A DNA stretch of 64,000 bases. Origin: Cribrihabitans marinus (GTDB lineage Bacteria > Pseudomonadota > Alphaproteobacteria > Rhodobacterales > Rhodobacteraceae). The stretch lies in NCBI RefSeq assembly GCF_900109035.1, contig NZ_FNYD01000005.1, positions 124,001-188,000 on the forward strand, read 5' to 3'. Made by a program: the position numbers and the translations under genes. The notes below the pieces were generated by a model. It saw only the letters and a program-made list of their open reading frames with translations. It was not told the DNA's origin and searched no databases. Shown here one piece after another: positions 18,904-27,805 of the stretch. The stretch's first letter is position 1; each line of letters opens with the position of its first letter.

Positions 18904-19680
18904 CTATCTCGGTTGAGAGGCATATAGGGCAATCGCCGCCGCATTTGAGACGTTGAGCGAGCCAAACCCGCCCGACGCGTCGATTTTGACCAGCAGATCC
19001 ACGGTCTCGCGGGTCTTTTGCCGCAATCCCGGGCCCTCGGCGCCAAGCACCAGCGCCACCGGCCGGTCGCGCCGGCCTTCCAGCGCCTGCTCGACGGTCT
19101 GTTCGGCCTCGCCATCGAGGCCCAGCACCACGAATCCCATGCGCTGCAGCTCGGTGATCGCCTCGGCCAGGTTGCGCACGCGCAGATAGGGCTGGCGCTC
19201 CAGCGCGCCGCTGGCGGTCTTGGCCAGCGCGCCGGTCTCGGGTGCCGAATGATGGCGGGTGCCGATCACCGCGCTGGCGCCCAGAACCTCGGCCGAGCGC
19301 AGGATCGCGCCCACGTTATGCGGGTCCGTGACCCGGTCCAGCAGAATCACCCGCGGCATCTCGCGGCCGACGCAGGTCTCGGCCAACCCGCCCCAGTCCA
19401 GCGGCTTCACCTCCAGCGCGGCGCCCTGGTGCACCGAACCGGGGTCGATGGGCGCGGCAAACTTGCGCGGGTCCGACAGTTCGGGCTCGATCCCGGCCGT
19501 GTCGATCGCTTCGGCCAGCTTGTCGCGGGCATTGAGCGTGACCACAAGGCGCAGCTTTTCCCGGCGCGGGTTTTCCAGCGCATCGCGCACCGCGTGCAGA
19601 CCGAACAGCCACACGGTCTCGGCCCCGGCGGCCTTGCGCGCCTGCTCCTTCTCGACGACCCATTTCGGTTTCCTGGCCAT
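18904..19680 (-). CDS. rlmB: 23S rRNA (guanosine2251-2'-O)-methyltransferase RlmB
   Basis: A 258-residue SpoU/TrmH methyltransferase that 2'-O-methylates G2251 in the peptidyl-transferase P loop of 23S rRNA. Motif 1 (DRVTDPHNVGAILRSAEVLGASAVI), motif 2 (VALVLGAEGPGLRQKT) and motif 3 (GFGSLNVSNAAAIALYA) are all visible, after an N-terminal substrate-binding domain (VWLFGLHAVRDALENP). The start at 19680 gives the basic leader MARKPKW; an in-frame ATG nine codons earlier is less likely. It is divergent from tRNA-Tyr, and its stop TAG leads straight into the zinc-ribbon gene. Some family members methylate tRNA instead. Confidence 0.93.
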   Translation of the reverse strand: MARKPKWVVEKEQARKAAGAETVWLFGLHAVRDALENPRREKLRLVVTLNARDKLAEAIDTAGIEPELSDPRKFAAPIDPGSVHQGAALEVKPLDWGGLAETCVGREMPRVILLDRVTDPHNVGAILRSAEVLGASAVIGTRHHSAPETGALAKTASGALERQPYLRVRNLAEAITELQRMGFVVLGLDGEAEQTVEQALEGRRDRPVALVLGAEGPGLRQKTRETVDLLVKIDASGGFGSLNVSNAAAIALYASQPR

Positions 19681-19794
19681 GTGCGTCCCGCATATTTCGG
19701 ATAGCAAGCCGCATAGCAGATGCCCGGCCCGGTCGAAACCATCATGCGGGCGCCACGCCCTGGATCAAGGCCGGAGAATTCGCCACTTTTCCGG

Positions 19795-19823
19795 TTGACG
19801 CCCCCCGCGCAGATTGGCTAAGT
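19795..19823 (+). promoter_or_regulatory. Promoter of tRNA-Tyr
   Basis: TTGACG at 19795-19800 and CTAAGT at 19818-19823 are separated by 17 bases, a good fit to the housekeeping promoter form of alphaproteobacteria. Transcription would begin a few bases before the tRNA 5' end at 19835. Confidence 0.55.
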
Positions 19824-19834
19824 CCGCGCCAGAT

Positions 19835-19918
19835 GGGCGACAGGCCGCAAGGTGTGGCAGGGGACTGTAACTCCCTCGCGGAGACGCACGCCTGGTTCGA
19901 TTCCAGGGTCGCCCACCA
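19835..19918 (+). tRNA. tRNA-Tyr (anticodon GTA)
   Basis: The acceptor stem is GGGCGAC/GTCGCCC. The anticodon arm GGGGA-CTGTAAC-TCCCT carries anticodon GTA at 19867-19869. There is a long variable arm (about 14 bases with a small GCG/CGC stem), as in bacterial tyrosine tRNAs, and a T arm CCTGG-TTCGATT-CCAGG. CCA is encoded at 19916-19918. Position 8 is A rather than the usual T. It is divergent from rlmB. Confidence 0.93.
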
Positions 19919-19955
19919 TCTTCCTTTTCCTCGGAACACGCCCGCGATGCGCGGG

Positions 19956-20477
19956 TCAGGCGGCGGCGGTGCCCTCGGGCGCGACGCGGTTCAGCCAGGT
20001 TTCGATGGATTCGATCTCGGGCGACAGCTGTTCGGCCGCGCCATCGGTGAATTCCAGGAACCGTTCGGCGTTCAGGCCGTTCAGCCCCACCAGAACCGGG
20101 ATGTCGCGGGCCAGCGCCTCGCCGATCAGCGGGCGAAAGCCGCGCCCGTCGGCCTCGTGCTTGCCGAACTTGTTGACGATCAGCAGGCGCGGCCCGGCAT
20201 CCAGCGACCGCCCCACCAGCCCGACCGCCAGCTCCAGCCCGGCCGGGTCCAGGCGACAGCCGCGCGACCCCGCGCCCAGCGATTGCGAGATGCGGATGGT
20301 CTCGCCATCGGGCAGCACCTTGAGGTCCATGTCGCATTTGCTGCTGTCGGCGCATTCGGTGTTGCTCTGCACGACGCCGGCCAGAGCCACGCCCCTTGCG
20401 GCCAGATGCGCCGCCGCGGCGCTCAGCAGCCGGTCGGTGGCGCCGCGTTCGGTGGTGGAGACATAGGCCAGGTTCAT
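19956..20477 (-). CDS. DUF2478 family protein
   Basis: A 173-residue cytosolic protein of the DUF2478 family, often found beside molybdenum- or nitrogen-oxide-related genes in Rhodobacterales. Visible family traits are the opening NLAYVSTTERGATDRLLSAAA, a cluster ECADSSKCDMDL with two cysteines, ISQSLGAGSRGCRLDPAGLE, and LLIVNKFGKHEADGRGFRPLI. The fold resembles nucleotide-binding MobB/NTPase-like proteins but lacks a normal P-loop. It lies 47 bases downstream of the nnrU-like gene on the same strand, so the pair may be one operon. Confidence 0.85.
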   Translation of the reverse strand: MNLAYVSTTERGATDRLLSAAAAHLAARGVALAGVVQSNTECADSSKCDMDLKVLPDGETIRISQSLGAGSRGCRLDPAGLELAVGLVGRSLDAGPRLLIVNKFGKHEADGRGFRPLIGEALARDIPVLVGLNGLNAERFLEFTDGAAEQLSPEIESIETWLNRVAPEGTAAA

Positions 20478-20524
20478 CTCGGGGTCCTTTCGCGCCGTCT
20501 CGGGCGGTCAGAGTTTGGCACAGG

Positions 20525-21187
20525 TCACGGCAGGGGCGAAAGCCCTATCACGAGGGGATGCGCGGCCAGCAGCAGCAGGTAGAGCGCCGCCGCCGCCAGC
20601 CAGATGCCAGCGCCCGGCACCCAGCCCCGCGCGGCGGGATCGAAACGCGCGGTTCGCCGCGCCAGGCGGTCCCACTCCGCCCCCATCTCGCGCCGCTTGC
20701 GCCGGTCGATCAGCGCCATGCCGATCACCGAAAAGCCCGCGAACAGGCCGAAGAGCAGCACATGCGCCAGGCTGCCATTGGCCAGCAGATGCGAAAGCGC
20801 CCAGAGGAACGCGGCCAGCAGCAGCGGATGCCGCGTCAACGCCAGCAGGCCGGGTTGCGCGGGATCGAAGGGCCGCCGCCCCATGCCGCCAAAGGAGAGA
20901 GGATTGCGGATCGCCATGCCACCCGCCGCCAGCAGGCAGACCACGGGCATCACCAGGAGCGGCAGCCAGCGCAGCGCCGGCCAGGGCGGGATCACCTCAA
21001 CATAGGGCGCGCGCGCGGCGGCCAGGATCAGCCAGCCCAGCACGGCCAGGGACAGCGCCGAATAGGCGGCGAAATAGCGCGTTCCCAGCCGCGCGATCAG
21101 CCAGGGCCGCACCGGCGGACGCACCGGGACCGCATGGCTGAGCAGAAAGACCGCCAGCGCAAGGCTGAATTCGCCCCATCCCAACAT
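20525..21187 (-). CDS. NnrU family membrane protein
   Basis: A 220-residue integral membrane protein with about six hydrophobic segments. It matches the NnrU family: LFLLSHAVPVRPPVRPWLIARLG-type opening, the His/Arg-rich motif FDPAQPGLLALTRHPLLLAAFLWALSHLLANG, and RRKRREMGAEWDRLARRT before the last helices. NnrU is tied to nitric-oxide/nitrite metabolism in some Rhodobacterales, though related isoprenylcysteine-type methyltransferase folds have been noted. It sits upstream of the DUF2478 gene and divergent from the broken thioesterase. The direct function is not known. Confidence 0.88.
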   Translation of the reverse strand: MLGWGEFSLALAVFLLSHAVPVRPPVRPWLIARLGTRYFAAYSALSLAVLGWLILAAARAPYVEVIPPWPALRWLPLLVMPVVCLLAAGGMAIRNPLSFGGMGRRPFDPAQPGLLALTRHPLLLAAFLWALSHLLANGSLAHVLLFGLFAGFSVIGMALIDRRKRREMGAEWDRLARRTARFDPAARGWVPGAGIWLAAAALYLLLLAAHPLVIGLSPLP

Positions 21188-21330
21188 GTGACCTCCGCGT
21201 CTGGTTCCGGGTTCCGGGCGGGTTGTGACATCCCGCCTGCCCTGCCGCCTTGCGCAAAGTCAAGTGCCCGGGCAGGCTGATCCTCGCCCGGCACCGGACA
21301 CCGAAGCCGGGCACCAGGAGGACGGCCAAC

Positions 21331-21761
21331 GTGACGACAGACCCCGCGCCAGAGCCGATGACCCCGCAAGACGTGCAGCGCGTGCTCGACGAGAATTTCG
21401 CCGCCTGGGTGCTGGCGCTGGATCTGAGCGTGACCGAGGCCGGTCCCGACGGCGTGACCCTGCGCATGCCGATGGCCGAGCACCTGGCGCGGGTGGGCGG
21501 CATCGTCTCGGGACAGGCGCTGGCGGCCTTGGCCGACACCGCGATGGTGCTGGCCGCGATCGCCCATGCCGGCGCCCCCGGCTCTTTGCCACGACCGACC
21601 TGCACACCCAGTTCCTGCGCCCCGGCACCGGGCGGGCGATCCTGTGCCGGGCGCATGTGGTGCGGGCCGGGCGCGCGCTGGTCTTCGCCCGGGCCGAGAT
21701 GAGCGACGCGGACAGCGCCAAGCTGGTCGCCACGGCAACCGCCAGTTTCTACGCCGCGTGA
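21331..21761 (+). pseudogene. PaaI/hotdog thioesterase gene with a frameshift
   Basis: The 5' part (GTG at 21331 with AGGAGG about nine bases before) reads as a hotdog thioesterase up to AAIAHAGAPG, with MAEHLARVGGIVSGQALAALADTAM intact. The remainder, RLFATTDLHTQFLRPGTG... to VATATASFYAA, continues only in the minus-one frame. The shift falls at the C5 run 21575-21579; adding one C restores a continuous protein of about 143 residues with a normal family ending. It is either a genuine inactivating deletion or a sequencing error in a homopolymer. It stands between nnrU and a lipoprotein gene. A function, if restored, would be acyl-CoA thioester cleavage. Confidence 0.8.
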
Positions 21762-21821
21762 CGCGCCGGCGTTCGGAGATTCGGTCTACCCGGCGACAGG
21801 CCAACCCGATAGGCTCGGGTC

Positions 21822-22502
21822 ATGGTCACGCGTTTCCTGTTGATTTGCATCTTCCTGATCTCCTGCGGTCGCCCGCTGAGCGAAACCGAGCGGGCCTTTG
21901 CCGGACAGATCCACGGCGACGCGCTGGATCTCGACCGGGTCCGCCTAGTCGAAGGCGCGCCGGTCGCCGCAATCACCTTTCGCCGCCAGCCGCGCCCGCG
22001 CGTGACCTGCCGCGAGCGGATCCTGCCGCCGGTCAGGGAAGAGATAGTGACGTCGAAACCGGCCGCGGTCGCGCTGTTCAACCGGATCTTTTTCGTGCGC
22101 GAATGGTATCTGAAGAACTACACCCCGGATTATCCCGACAGCCTTCCGCTGATCGAGGCGATGCTGCTTGCGCATGAGCTGACCCATGTCTGGCAGTGGC
22201 AGAACCGGGACCGCACCGGATACACGCCGCTGCGCGCGGCCACCGAACACGGGCGGGTGGATGATCCGTACCTGTTCGACCTGTCCGGCGCCCCGGATTT
22301 GCTGAGCTTCGGATACGAACAGCAGGGCGCCATCGTCGAGGAATATGTCTGCTGCCGGGCGCTTGCACCCGGCGCCGAGCGCACCCGGCGGCTGCACAGG
22401 ATGCTTTCGGGTGCGTTTCCCGTCTCGGACCTGCCGCAAAGCCGCGAAAGCGATGTCTACCTGCCGTGGCGGGGGGCCGAGCTGCGCGACATCTGCGACT
22501 GA
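21822..22502 (+). CDS. Lipoprotein with an HExxH metal-site motif
   Basis: A 226-residue protein. The N-terminus LLICIFLISCGRP contains a lipobox, with Cys15 the likely lipid-modified residue, so it should be tethered to a membrane facing the periplasm. HELTH at residues 118-122 followed by VWQWQ is the zinc-metallopeptidase pattern seen in DUF4157-type and related proteins; a glutamate near GAIVEEYVCC could be the third ligand. Two cysteines (VCC) follow it. I do not recognise the exact family, and peptidase activity is inferred from the motif. The upstream neighbour is the broken thioesterase. Confidence 0.7.
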   Translation: MVTRFLLICIFLISCGRPLSETERAFAGQIHGDALDLDRVRLVEGAPVAAITFRRQPRPRVTCRERILPPVREEIVTSKPAAVALFNRIFFVREWYLKNYTPDYPDSLPLIEAMLLAHELTHVWQWQNRDRTGYTPLRAATEHGRVDDPYLFDLSGAPDLLSFGYEQQGAIVEEYVCCRALAPGAERTRRLHRMLSGAFPVSDLPQSRESDVYLPWRGAELRDICD

Positions 22503-22508
22503 GCGGCG

Positions 22509-22919
22509 TCAGAGCGCGGCGGGCTGGATGCTTTCGAGATAGAACAGCAATGCCGCCAGCGGGCGGGGCGTCGGCGTCATCGTGCCGTCGACCTCGACCG
22601 GCACCGTTGGCCCTTCGAGCAGGGCGCCGAATTCCGGCATCACGTCGCTGGGCACCCGGCCGCGGCCATAGCCGTCGATTCGCGACAGGGTATCGGCGCG
22701 CGGCAGGGTACCGCCGTTGCGCGCCGCGATGGTGGTCAGGTCCGGCGCCCGGCCGCCGGCGGGCAACACCCGGCCTTTGGCATCCGACCCGTGGCACGCC
22801 GCGCAGTTCTCGGCAAAGATGGCGGCCCCGTCCGACGCGGTGGGCATCTCGTTTTCCGGGCCGCAGGCGGCCAGAAAGGCGGCCGCGGCGAGGGCGGAGA
22901 AGGCGGCGGGTCGGGTCAT
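22509..22919 (-). CDS. Lipoprotein c-type cytochrome
   Basis: A 136-residue single-heme cytochrome. The leader ends in a lipobox LAAC (Cys19), then the mature part has the heme attachment motif CAACH (in IFAENCAACHGSDAKGR). A methionine in DVMPEFG may serve as the distal heme ligand. It should be anchored by a lipid to the periplasmic face of the inner membrane. It lies 14 bases after another cytochrome c gene on the same strand, and the two probably form one operon. The electron donor and acceptor are unknown; the pair resembles electron carriers for sulfur- or nitrogen-compound oxidation. Confidence 0.88.
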   Translation of the reverse strand: MTRPAAFSALAAAAFLAACGPENEMPTASDGAAIFAENCAACHGSDAKGRVLPAGGRAPDLTTIAARNGGTLPRADTLSRIDGYGRGRVPSDVMPEFGALLEGPTVPVEVDGTMTPTPRPLAALLFYLESIQPAAL

Positions 22920-22933
22920 GGGCGTCGGTCCTT

Positions 22934-23329
22934 TCAGTGGCGTTGCAAGGTCTTCATATACGCCACAAGATCCAGGATCGGAACGCTTGTCAGGATCGGC
23001 TGGCCCGACGCGGTCTTGGCCGCGACATCCTCGCCCTCGAAGAAGAAGCCGTAGACCGGCATCGGGCTGCCGTGGCTGACAAGCGGGTCGCGCCCGTCGA
23101 TGCGCTTGATCACCCGTTCCAGCGGAAATTCGCCGCCCTCGGGCGTGAGGGCGGTCAGATCGGCGGGTTTGATGACCAGAACGCCCGTCATCGGCCCCTG
23201 CCCGGTCGCCTCCAGCCCGTGGCAGGTGGCGCAATGGCGCAGGAACAGCTCTTCTCCGCGTTCGGCATCCTGCGCGCCCAGCGGTGTCGCCAGGGCCATC
23301 AGGATCGCGGCTATCGCTTTGTATTTCAT
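22934..23329 (-). CDS. Periplasmic c-type cytochrome
   Basis: A 131-residue single-heme cytochrome with a signal peptide (residues 1-19, cleavage after LGA) and the heme site CATCH in LFLRHCATCHGLEATGQG. MPVYGF near residue 88 offers a distal methionine. The ATG at 23329 is chosen because the signal peptide begins there; upstream in-frame codons give a non-signal extension. It is the first gene of a two-cytochrome operon, and an FNR-like box lies about 70 bases before its start. Confidence 0.88.
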   Translation of the reverse strand: MKYKAIAAILMALATPLGAQDAERGEELFLRHCATCHGLEATGQGPMTGVLVIKPADLTALTPEGGEFPLERVIKRIDGRDPLVSHGSPMPVYGFFFEGEDVAAKTASGQPILTSVPILDLVAYMKTLQRH

Positions 23330-23396
23330 GGTCGCTTCATCCTTCGAGCTTTGCCCCTCGGTACTCACAGGCTTGTGGATTCCGGTCGGCGCCGCA

Positions 23397-23410
23397 ATGA
23401 TCCACGTCAA
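23397..23410. promoter_or_regulatory. FNR-like box between the cytochrome operon and the DMT gene
   Basis: ATGAT-CCAC-GTCAA at 23397-23410 differs at two positions from the FNR/CRP-type consensus TTGAT-N4-ATCAA. It lies in the divergent gap between the cytochrome c pair (minus) and the YdcZ-like gene (plus). Oxygen-responsive control by an FnrL protein would fit the cytochromes, but the match is imperfect. Confidence 0.4.
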
Positions 23411-23439
23411 ATCGAACCGCCAATCGCCGGAGATCTGCC

Positions 23440-23877
23440 ATGACCCACTACGCCCTGATCATGCTGGCCGCCGGGATCGGGATTCCCGTGCTGGCGGCGC
23501 TGAATGCCGCGCTGGGCCGGGTGATCGGCTCGCCCACCACCGCGGGGGCGGTACTTTTCCTGATCGCGTTCCTGGCCTCGGGCGCGCTGATGCTGGCCTT
23601 TTCCGGACCGCAGGCGCTGGGCCGGCTGGCCGAGGCGCCGCGGCACCTGTTCCTCGCCGGCCTCCTGGTGGCGTTCTACGTGCTGACCATCACGCATATC
23701 GCACCGCATTTCGGCGTCGGAAACGCGGTGTTCTTCGTGTTGCTGGGCCAGTTGCTCTCGGCCGCGGCGATCGACCATTTCGGACTGTTCGGCGCCCAGG
23801 TCAGCCCGCTGAGCCTGAGCCGCGCGGCGGGAATCGCCCTGATGGCGGCGGGCGTGGCGGTCACGCAGCTGGCGTGA
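23440..23877 (+). CDS. DMT-superfamily (YdcZ/DUF606-like) membrane protein
   Basis: A 145-residue protein with four or five hydrophobic helices and almost no hydrophilic loops, the layout of half-size YdcZ/DUF606 drug/metabolite carriers. [17 protein letters not shown] after the first helix and [27 protein letters not shown] later are typical. It should work as a dimer in the inner membrane. The gene overlaps the end of lolD by 17 bases in the convergent direction. Substrate unknown. Confidence 0.85.
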   Translation: MTHYALIMLAAGIGIPVLAALNAALGRVIGSPTTAGAVLFLIAFLASGALMLAFSGPQALGRLAEAPRHLFLAGLLVAFYVLTITHIAPHFGVGNAVFFVLLGQLLSAAAIDHFGLFGAQVSPLSLSRAAGIALMAAGVAVTQLA

Positions 23878-24547
23878 TCCGGCCCGCGTCCAGGTGCACC
23901 ACGCGATCCATCCGCGCCGCCAGGTCGTGATTGTGGGTGGCGATCAGCGCCGAAAGGCCGGTATCGGCCACCAGCCCCATCAGCGCCGCGAACACCCGGT
24001 CCGAAGTTTCGGGATCGAGGTTGCCGGTCGGCTCGTCGGCCAGCAGCAGGCGCGGCGCGTTGGCCAGCGCGCGGCAGAAGGCGACACGCTGCTGCTCGCC
24101 GCCCGAGAGCGCCGCGGGCCGGTGGCCCGCGCGCTCGGCCACCCCGACCCGGCCCAGAAGCTCCATCGCGCGGGCCTCGGCCTCGGCCGGTGAGGTGCCG
24201 TTGGCCAGCTGCGGCAGCACCACATTCTCGACGGCGGTGAATTCGGGCAGCAGGTGGTGGAACTGGTAGACGAAGCCCACGTCGCGGCGACGGGCAGCGG
24301 TGCGCGCGCGGTCGCCGCGCCCGGCCATGTCGGCGCCGCCGATCTCGACCCGGCCGCGGTCGGGCGTGTCCAGCAGGCCCGCCATGTGCAGCAGCGTCGA
24401 CTTGCCCGCCCCCGAGGGCGCCACCAGCGCCACGGTCTCGCCCGCGCGCAGTTCCAGGTCGGAGCCGCGCAGCACCTGGACCTCGTTCGGCCGTCCCGAA
24501 TTGTAGGTCTTGGTCAAACCCTCCAGCCGCAGAACCGTCTCACTCAT
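23861..24547 (-). CDS. lolD: Lipoprotein-releasing ABC transporter, ATPase LolD
   Basis: A 228-residue ABC ATPase that powers release of outer-membrane lipoproteins from the inner membrane. The Walker A motif is APSGAGKST (residues 43-51), the ABC signature LSGGEQQR at 147-154, and Walker B LLLADE at 167-172. [14 protein letters not shown] is the family helical-domain pattern of LolD. The gene overlaps the permease gene by eight bases, so the two are co-translated. Its 3' end overlaps a convergent DMT gene. Confidence 0.95.
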   Translation of the reverse strand: MSETVLRLEGLTKTYNSGRPNEVQVLRGSDLELRAGETVALVAPSGAGKSTLLHMAGLLDTPDRGRVEIGGADMAGRGDRARTAARRRDVGFVYQFHHLLPEFTAVENVVLPQLANGTSPAEAEARAMELLGRVGVAERAGHRPAALSGGEQQRVAFCRALANAPRLLLADEPTGNLDPETSDRVFAALMGLVADTGLSALIATHNHDLAARMDRVVHLDAGRITPAA

Positions 24548-25826
24548 AGCGCAGCGCCTCCACCGGGTTCATCCGCGCCGCGCGGCGGGCGGGAAAGTAG
24601 GTGACGAGAAAAGACAGGCCCAGCGACAGCGACACCGCCTTGAGCACGTCCGACAGGTGCAGCTGCGCCGGCAGGGCATAGATGCCCCGGATCGCCGGAT
24701 CCCAGACGCCGCCGCCCATCGCGTAGTTCACGAAGGAGAAGATCGGATCGATGTAGATGGCAAAGAGGCACCCAAGGATCACGCCCAGCGCGGTGCCGAT
24801 CAGCCCGGTGAAGGCGCCGCAGATGAAGAACACCCGCAGAACCGAGCCTTCGCTCAGCCCGATGGTGCGCAGGATGCCGATGTCGCGGCCCTTGTTCTTG
24901 ACCAGCATGATCAGCCCCGAGACGATGTTCATCGCCGCGATCAGCACCAGGATCGACAGGATCACGAACATCACGTTGTCTTCGACCTCGAGCGCGCGCA
25001 GGAACCCGCCCGAGGCGTCCTGCCAGGTCCAGACCCGGGCACGCTCGCCCGCGGCGGTCAGGATCGGGACAACAACCTTGTCCAGCGCCTCCGGCTCTTC
25101 GACCATCACTTCAAGTTCGTCGGCTACCCCCTCGCGATTGAAGTAGATCTGCGCCTCGGAGAACGGCATGTAGACGCGGGTGCGGTCGATGTCGTAGCGG
25201 CCCACCGAGAACACATAGACCACCTCGTAGGCGCTGACCCGGGGGCTGGTGCCGAAGGCGGTCTTGACCCCGTTGGGCGAGATCAGCTTGATCCGGTCGC
25301 CTGCCACCACGCCCAGTTCGCGCGCCACGCCCGAGCCGATGGCGACACCTTCGCCAAAGCGCGACAGGTCGCCCTGCGCCGCCTCGCCGTCGGCGATGCC
25401 CGGCAGGTCGGCCAGGTCGTCGGGCGCGATGCCATAGACCTGCACGCCGGCGTTGCGGTCGCCATGCGAGGCCAGCACCTGCCCGCGCACCAGCGGCGCG
25501 GCGCGGGTCACGCCCGGCACCTCGGCCACCCGCGCGGCCATCTCGGCATAGTCGGGAATGCTGCGGTCGGCGGCGCCGGTCTCGCCGATCATGGTGGCGT
25601 TGTAGACCGTCACATGGGCGTTCGCGCCCAGGATCGTGTCGACGAACTCGGCCCGGAAGCCCGAACGCACCGCCAGCGTTGCGATCAGCGCGAAGACCGC
25701 CAGGGTGATCCCGATGAGCGAGATCCAGGTCATCACGCTGACCCCGCCCTCGGACCGGCGGGCGCGCAGATAGCGCCAGGCGATCATCCACTCGTGCCTG
25801 GCAAAGGGGGGCGGGCTTTGGGCCAT
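24540..25826 (-). CDS. Lipoprotein-releasing ABC permease LolC/LolE type
   Basis: A 428-residue permease with an N-terminal helix ([37 protein letters not shown]), a large periplasmic MacB-like domain (about residues 50-260) and three more helices near the C-terminus. [26 protein letters not shown] and the ending [15 protein letters not shown] are characteristic. Many alphaproteobacteria carry one fused-role permease (often called LolF or LolE) instead of separate LolC and LolE; here too only one lies beside lolD. It should form a homodimer with LolD in the inner membrane. Confidence 0.93.
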   Translation of the reverse strand: MAQSPPPFARHEWMIAWRYLRARRSEGGVSVMTWISLIGITLAVFALIATLAVRSGFRAEFVDTILGANAHVTVYNATMIGETGAADRSIPDYAEMAARVAEVPGVTRAAPLVRGQVLASHGDRNAGVQVYGIAPDDLADLPGIADGEAAQGDLSRFGEGVAIGSGVARELGVVAGDRIKLISPNGVKTAFGTSPRVSAYEVVYVFSVGRYDIDRTRVYMPFSEAQIYFNREGVADELEVMVEEPEALDKVVVPILTAAGERARVWTWQDASGGFLRALEVEDNVMFVILSILVLIAAMNIVSGLIMLVKNKGRDIGILRTIGLSEGSVLRVFFICGAFTGLIGTALGVILGCLFAIYIDPIFSFVNYAMGGGVWDPAIRGIYALPAQLHLSDVLKAVSLSLGLSFLVTYFPARRAARMNPVEALRYE

Positions 25827-26097
25827 GTTCCGTCCTGTCGTGGTTTCGCGGCGAACCTGTGCGTTTCGACCGGTATCGTCAAGCCGTGAACGCCACGCCC
25901 GCCGGGGTCGTCCTGCGCCGGAACCGCTCGCGCGGAACGTGCGACGGCCCCGAACAAAGCAGCCATGGCCGCTGGCATTGTGTCGTTTTAGACAACACTT
26001 GCGCGTTATGTGACTTTTTACCTTTGGGATTCGCCGGGCGTCAGGCAGGCTTTAACCCGTGATGTGCTTTACCTGGGGTGACAAGTGAACTGGTGTT

Positions 26098-26457
26098 ATG
26101 AAACAGACGCGAACCGAAGACATGGCCGGCAAGGTTTTGCCGCCATCCATGGCGCCCAAGCCGGACTGTGAAACAGCGGCCCTGCTGCGCGCCAGCCTCA
26201 ACCCGATCTTCGACCGGTCCAACACATGGGGTGGCCTGCTGAGCCGCCTGGCCCGCAAGGGCTATGGCCTGGCCTTCTATGGCGGGCGCCTGGTGCTGAC
26301 CAGCCTGCCCGGCAAGGAGCGGGTCTGTTCGGACCGTTTCCTGGGCCAGCCCTTCGGCGAGCTGGTCAGGAGACTGGGCCGGCCCGCGGTGCGGCCCCTG
26401 CCCGGCGGTCGCGCGGATGGCGAACTGATCGCGACCGGCCCGCGCCGCCCGGCCTGA
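26098..26457 (+). CDS. Small basic protein, unknown function
   Basis: A 119-residue protein with no signal peptide. A central segment (about residues 35-90, SNTWGGLLSRLARKGYGLAF to FGELVRRLGRP) looks like a small folded domain with a tail rich in Arg/Pro/Gly. The phrase about a ruggedised RKGYGLAFYGGRLVL beta-hairpin recalls domains found in relaxase-like proteins, but the similarity is weak and no mobile genes are near. It is flanked by a 270-base gap and by proS, with which it is convergent. I do not recognise the family. Confidence 0.6.
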   Translation: MKQTRTEDMAGKVLPPSMAPKPDCETAALLRASLNPIFDRSNTWGGLLSRLARKGYGLAFYGGRLVLTSLPGKERVCSDRFLGQPFGELVRRLGRPAVRPLPGGRADGELIATGPRRPA

Positions 26458-26464
26458 CCGCCCT

Positions 26465-27805
26465 TCAGCGGTGCGGCTCGTAGATGGCCGCGATCCGGCG
26501 CACCGCCTCTTCGGGGCTCACCTCCTCGCTGTCGCCCGTGCGGCGCGAGGTCAGCTCGACCACACCATTCTTCAGCCCACGCGGACCCACGGTGATGCGC
26601 CAGGGCAGACCGATCAGGTCCATCGTGGCGAACTTGCCGCCGGCGCGCTCGTTGCGGTCGTCATAGAGCGGCTCCAGCCCGATCGCGGTCAGCGCCGAAT
26701 AGAGCTGCTCGCAGGCCGCGTCGGCCTCGGCGTCGCCCTGTTTCAGGTTCACGATCCCGCAATGGAACGGCGTCACGCCCTCGGGCCAGATGATGCCCCT
26801 GTCGTCATGGCTGGCCTCGATGATCGCGCCGACCAGCCGGCTGACGCCGATGCCGTGGCTGCCCATGTGCACCGGCGACTGCTTGCCGTCCGGCCCCTGC
26901 ACCACGGCTCCCAGCGGCTCGGAATACTTGGTGCCGAAGTAGAAGATCTGGCCCACCTCGATTCCGCGCGCGTTGCGGCGCCGGTCCTCGGGCACCTCGT
27001 TGAACCGCGCCTCGTCATGGGTCTCGTCGGTGCGCGCATAGAGCGCGGTGAACTCCTCCATCACCGCGCGGCACTGGTCCACGTTATCGTAGTCGATCTC
27101 GCGCTCGCCCAGGCGGATGTCGGTCACCGCGCTGTCATAGAACACCTCGGATTCGCCGGTCTCGGCCAGCACCAGGAACTCATGCGTGTCGTCGCCGCCG
27201 ATCGGGCCGGAATCCGCGCGCATCGGGATCGCCTGCAGCCCCATCCGCTCGTAGGTGCGCAGATAGCTGACCAGGTGACGGTTATAGGCGTGCAGCGCGT
27301 CCTCCTTGGTCAGGTCGAAATTGTAGCCGTCCTTCATCAGGAACTCGCGGCCGCGCATGACGCCGAAACGCGGGCGGATCTCGTCGCGGAACTTCCACTG
27401 GATGTGGTAGAGCGTCAGTGGCAGGTCCTTGTAGCTGCTGACATGGCCGCGGAAGATGTCGGTGATCAGCTCCTCGTTGGTCGGGCCATAGAGCATATCG
27501 CGCCCGTGCCGGTCGGTGATGCGCAGCATCTCCTGCCCATAGTCGTCATAGCGCCCGCTCTCGCGCCACAGGTCCGCCGATTGCAGGGTCGGCATCAACA
27601 GCGGGATGTGACCCGCGCGCACCTGCTCCTCGTGCACGATCTGCTCGATCCGGCGCAGCACCTTGTAGCCCAGCGGCAGCCACGAGTAGATCCCCGCCGC
27701 GGCCTGCTTGATCATGCCCGCGCGCAGCATCAGGCGGTGGCTGACGATCTGCGCCTCGCTGGGCGTCTCCTTGAGAACAGGCAGAAAGTAACGGGTCAGG
27801 CGCAT
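26465..27805 (-). CDS. proS: Prolyl-tRNA synthetase (short alphaproteobacterial type)
   Basis: A 446-residue class II aminoacyl-tRNA synthetase that charges tRNA-Pro. The start [20 protein letters not shown] is the family opening; longer in-frame starts add only a basic non-homologous extension. Motif 1 (around [19 protein letters not shown]), motif 2 ([21 protein letters not shown]) and motif 3 ([14 protein letters not shown]) are present. It lacks the roughly 180-residue editing insertion of the E. coli type, as usual in alphaproteobacteria, so misacylated alanine must be cleared elsewhere. It is convergent with the small basic gene and divergent from the AI-2E carrier. Confidence 0.95.
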   Translation of the reverse strand: MRLTRYFLPVLKETPSEAQIVSHRLMLRAGMIKQAAAGIYSWLPLGYKVLRRIEQIVHEEQVRAGHIPLLMPTLQSADLWRESGRYDDYGQEMLRITDRHGRDMLYGPTNEELITDIFRGHVSSYKDLPLTLYHIQWKFRDEIRPRFGVMRGREFLMKDGYNFDLTKEDALHAYNRHLVSYLRTYERMGLQAIPMRADSGPIGGDDTHEFLVLAETGESEVFYDSAVTDIRLGEREIDYDNVDQCRAVMEEFTALYARTDETHDEARFNEVPEDRRRNARGIEVGQIFYFGTKYSEPLGAVVQGPDGKQSPVHMGSHGIGVSRLVGAIIEASHDDRGIIWPEGVTPFHCGIVNLKQGDAEADAACEQLYSALTAIGLEPLYDDRNERAGGKFATMDLIGLPWRITVGPRGLKNGVVELTSRRTGDSEEVSPEEAVRRIAAIYEPHR

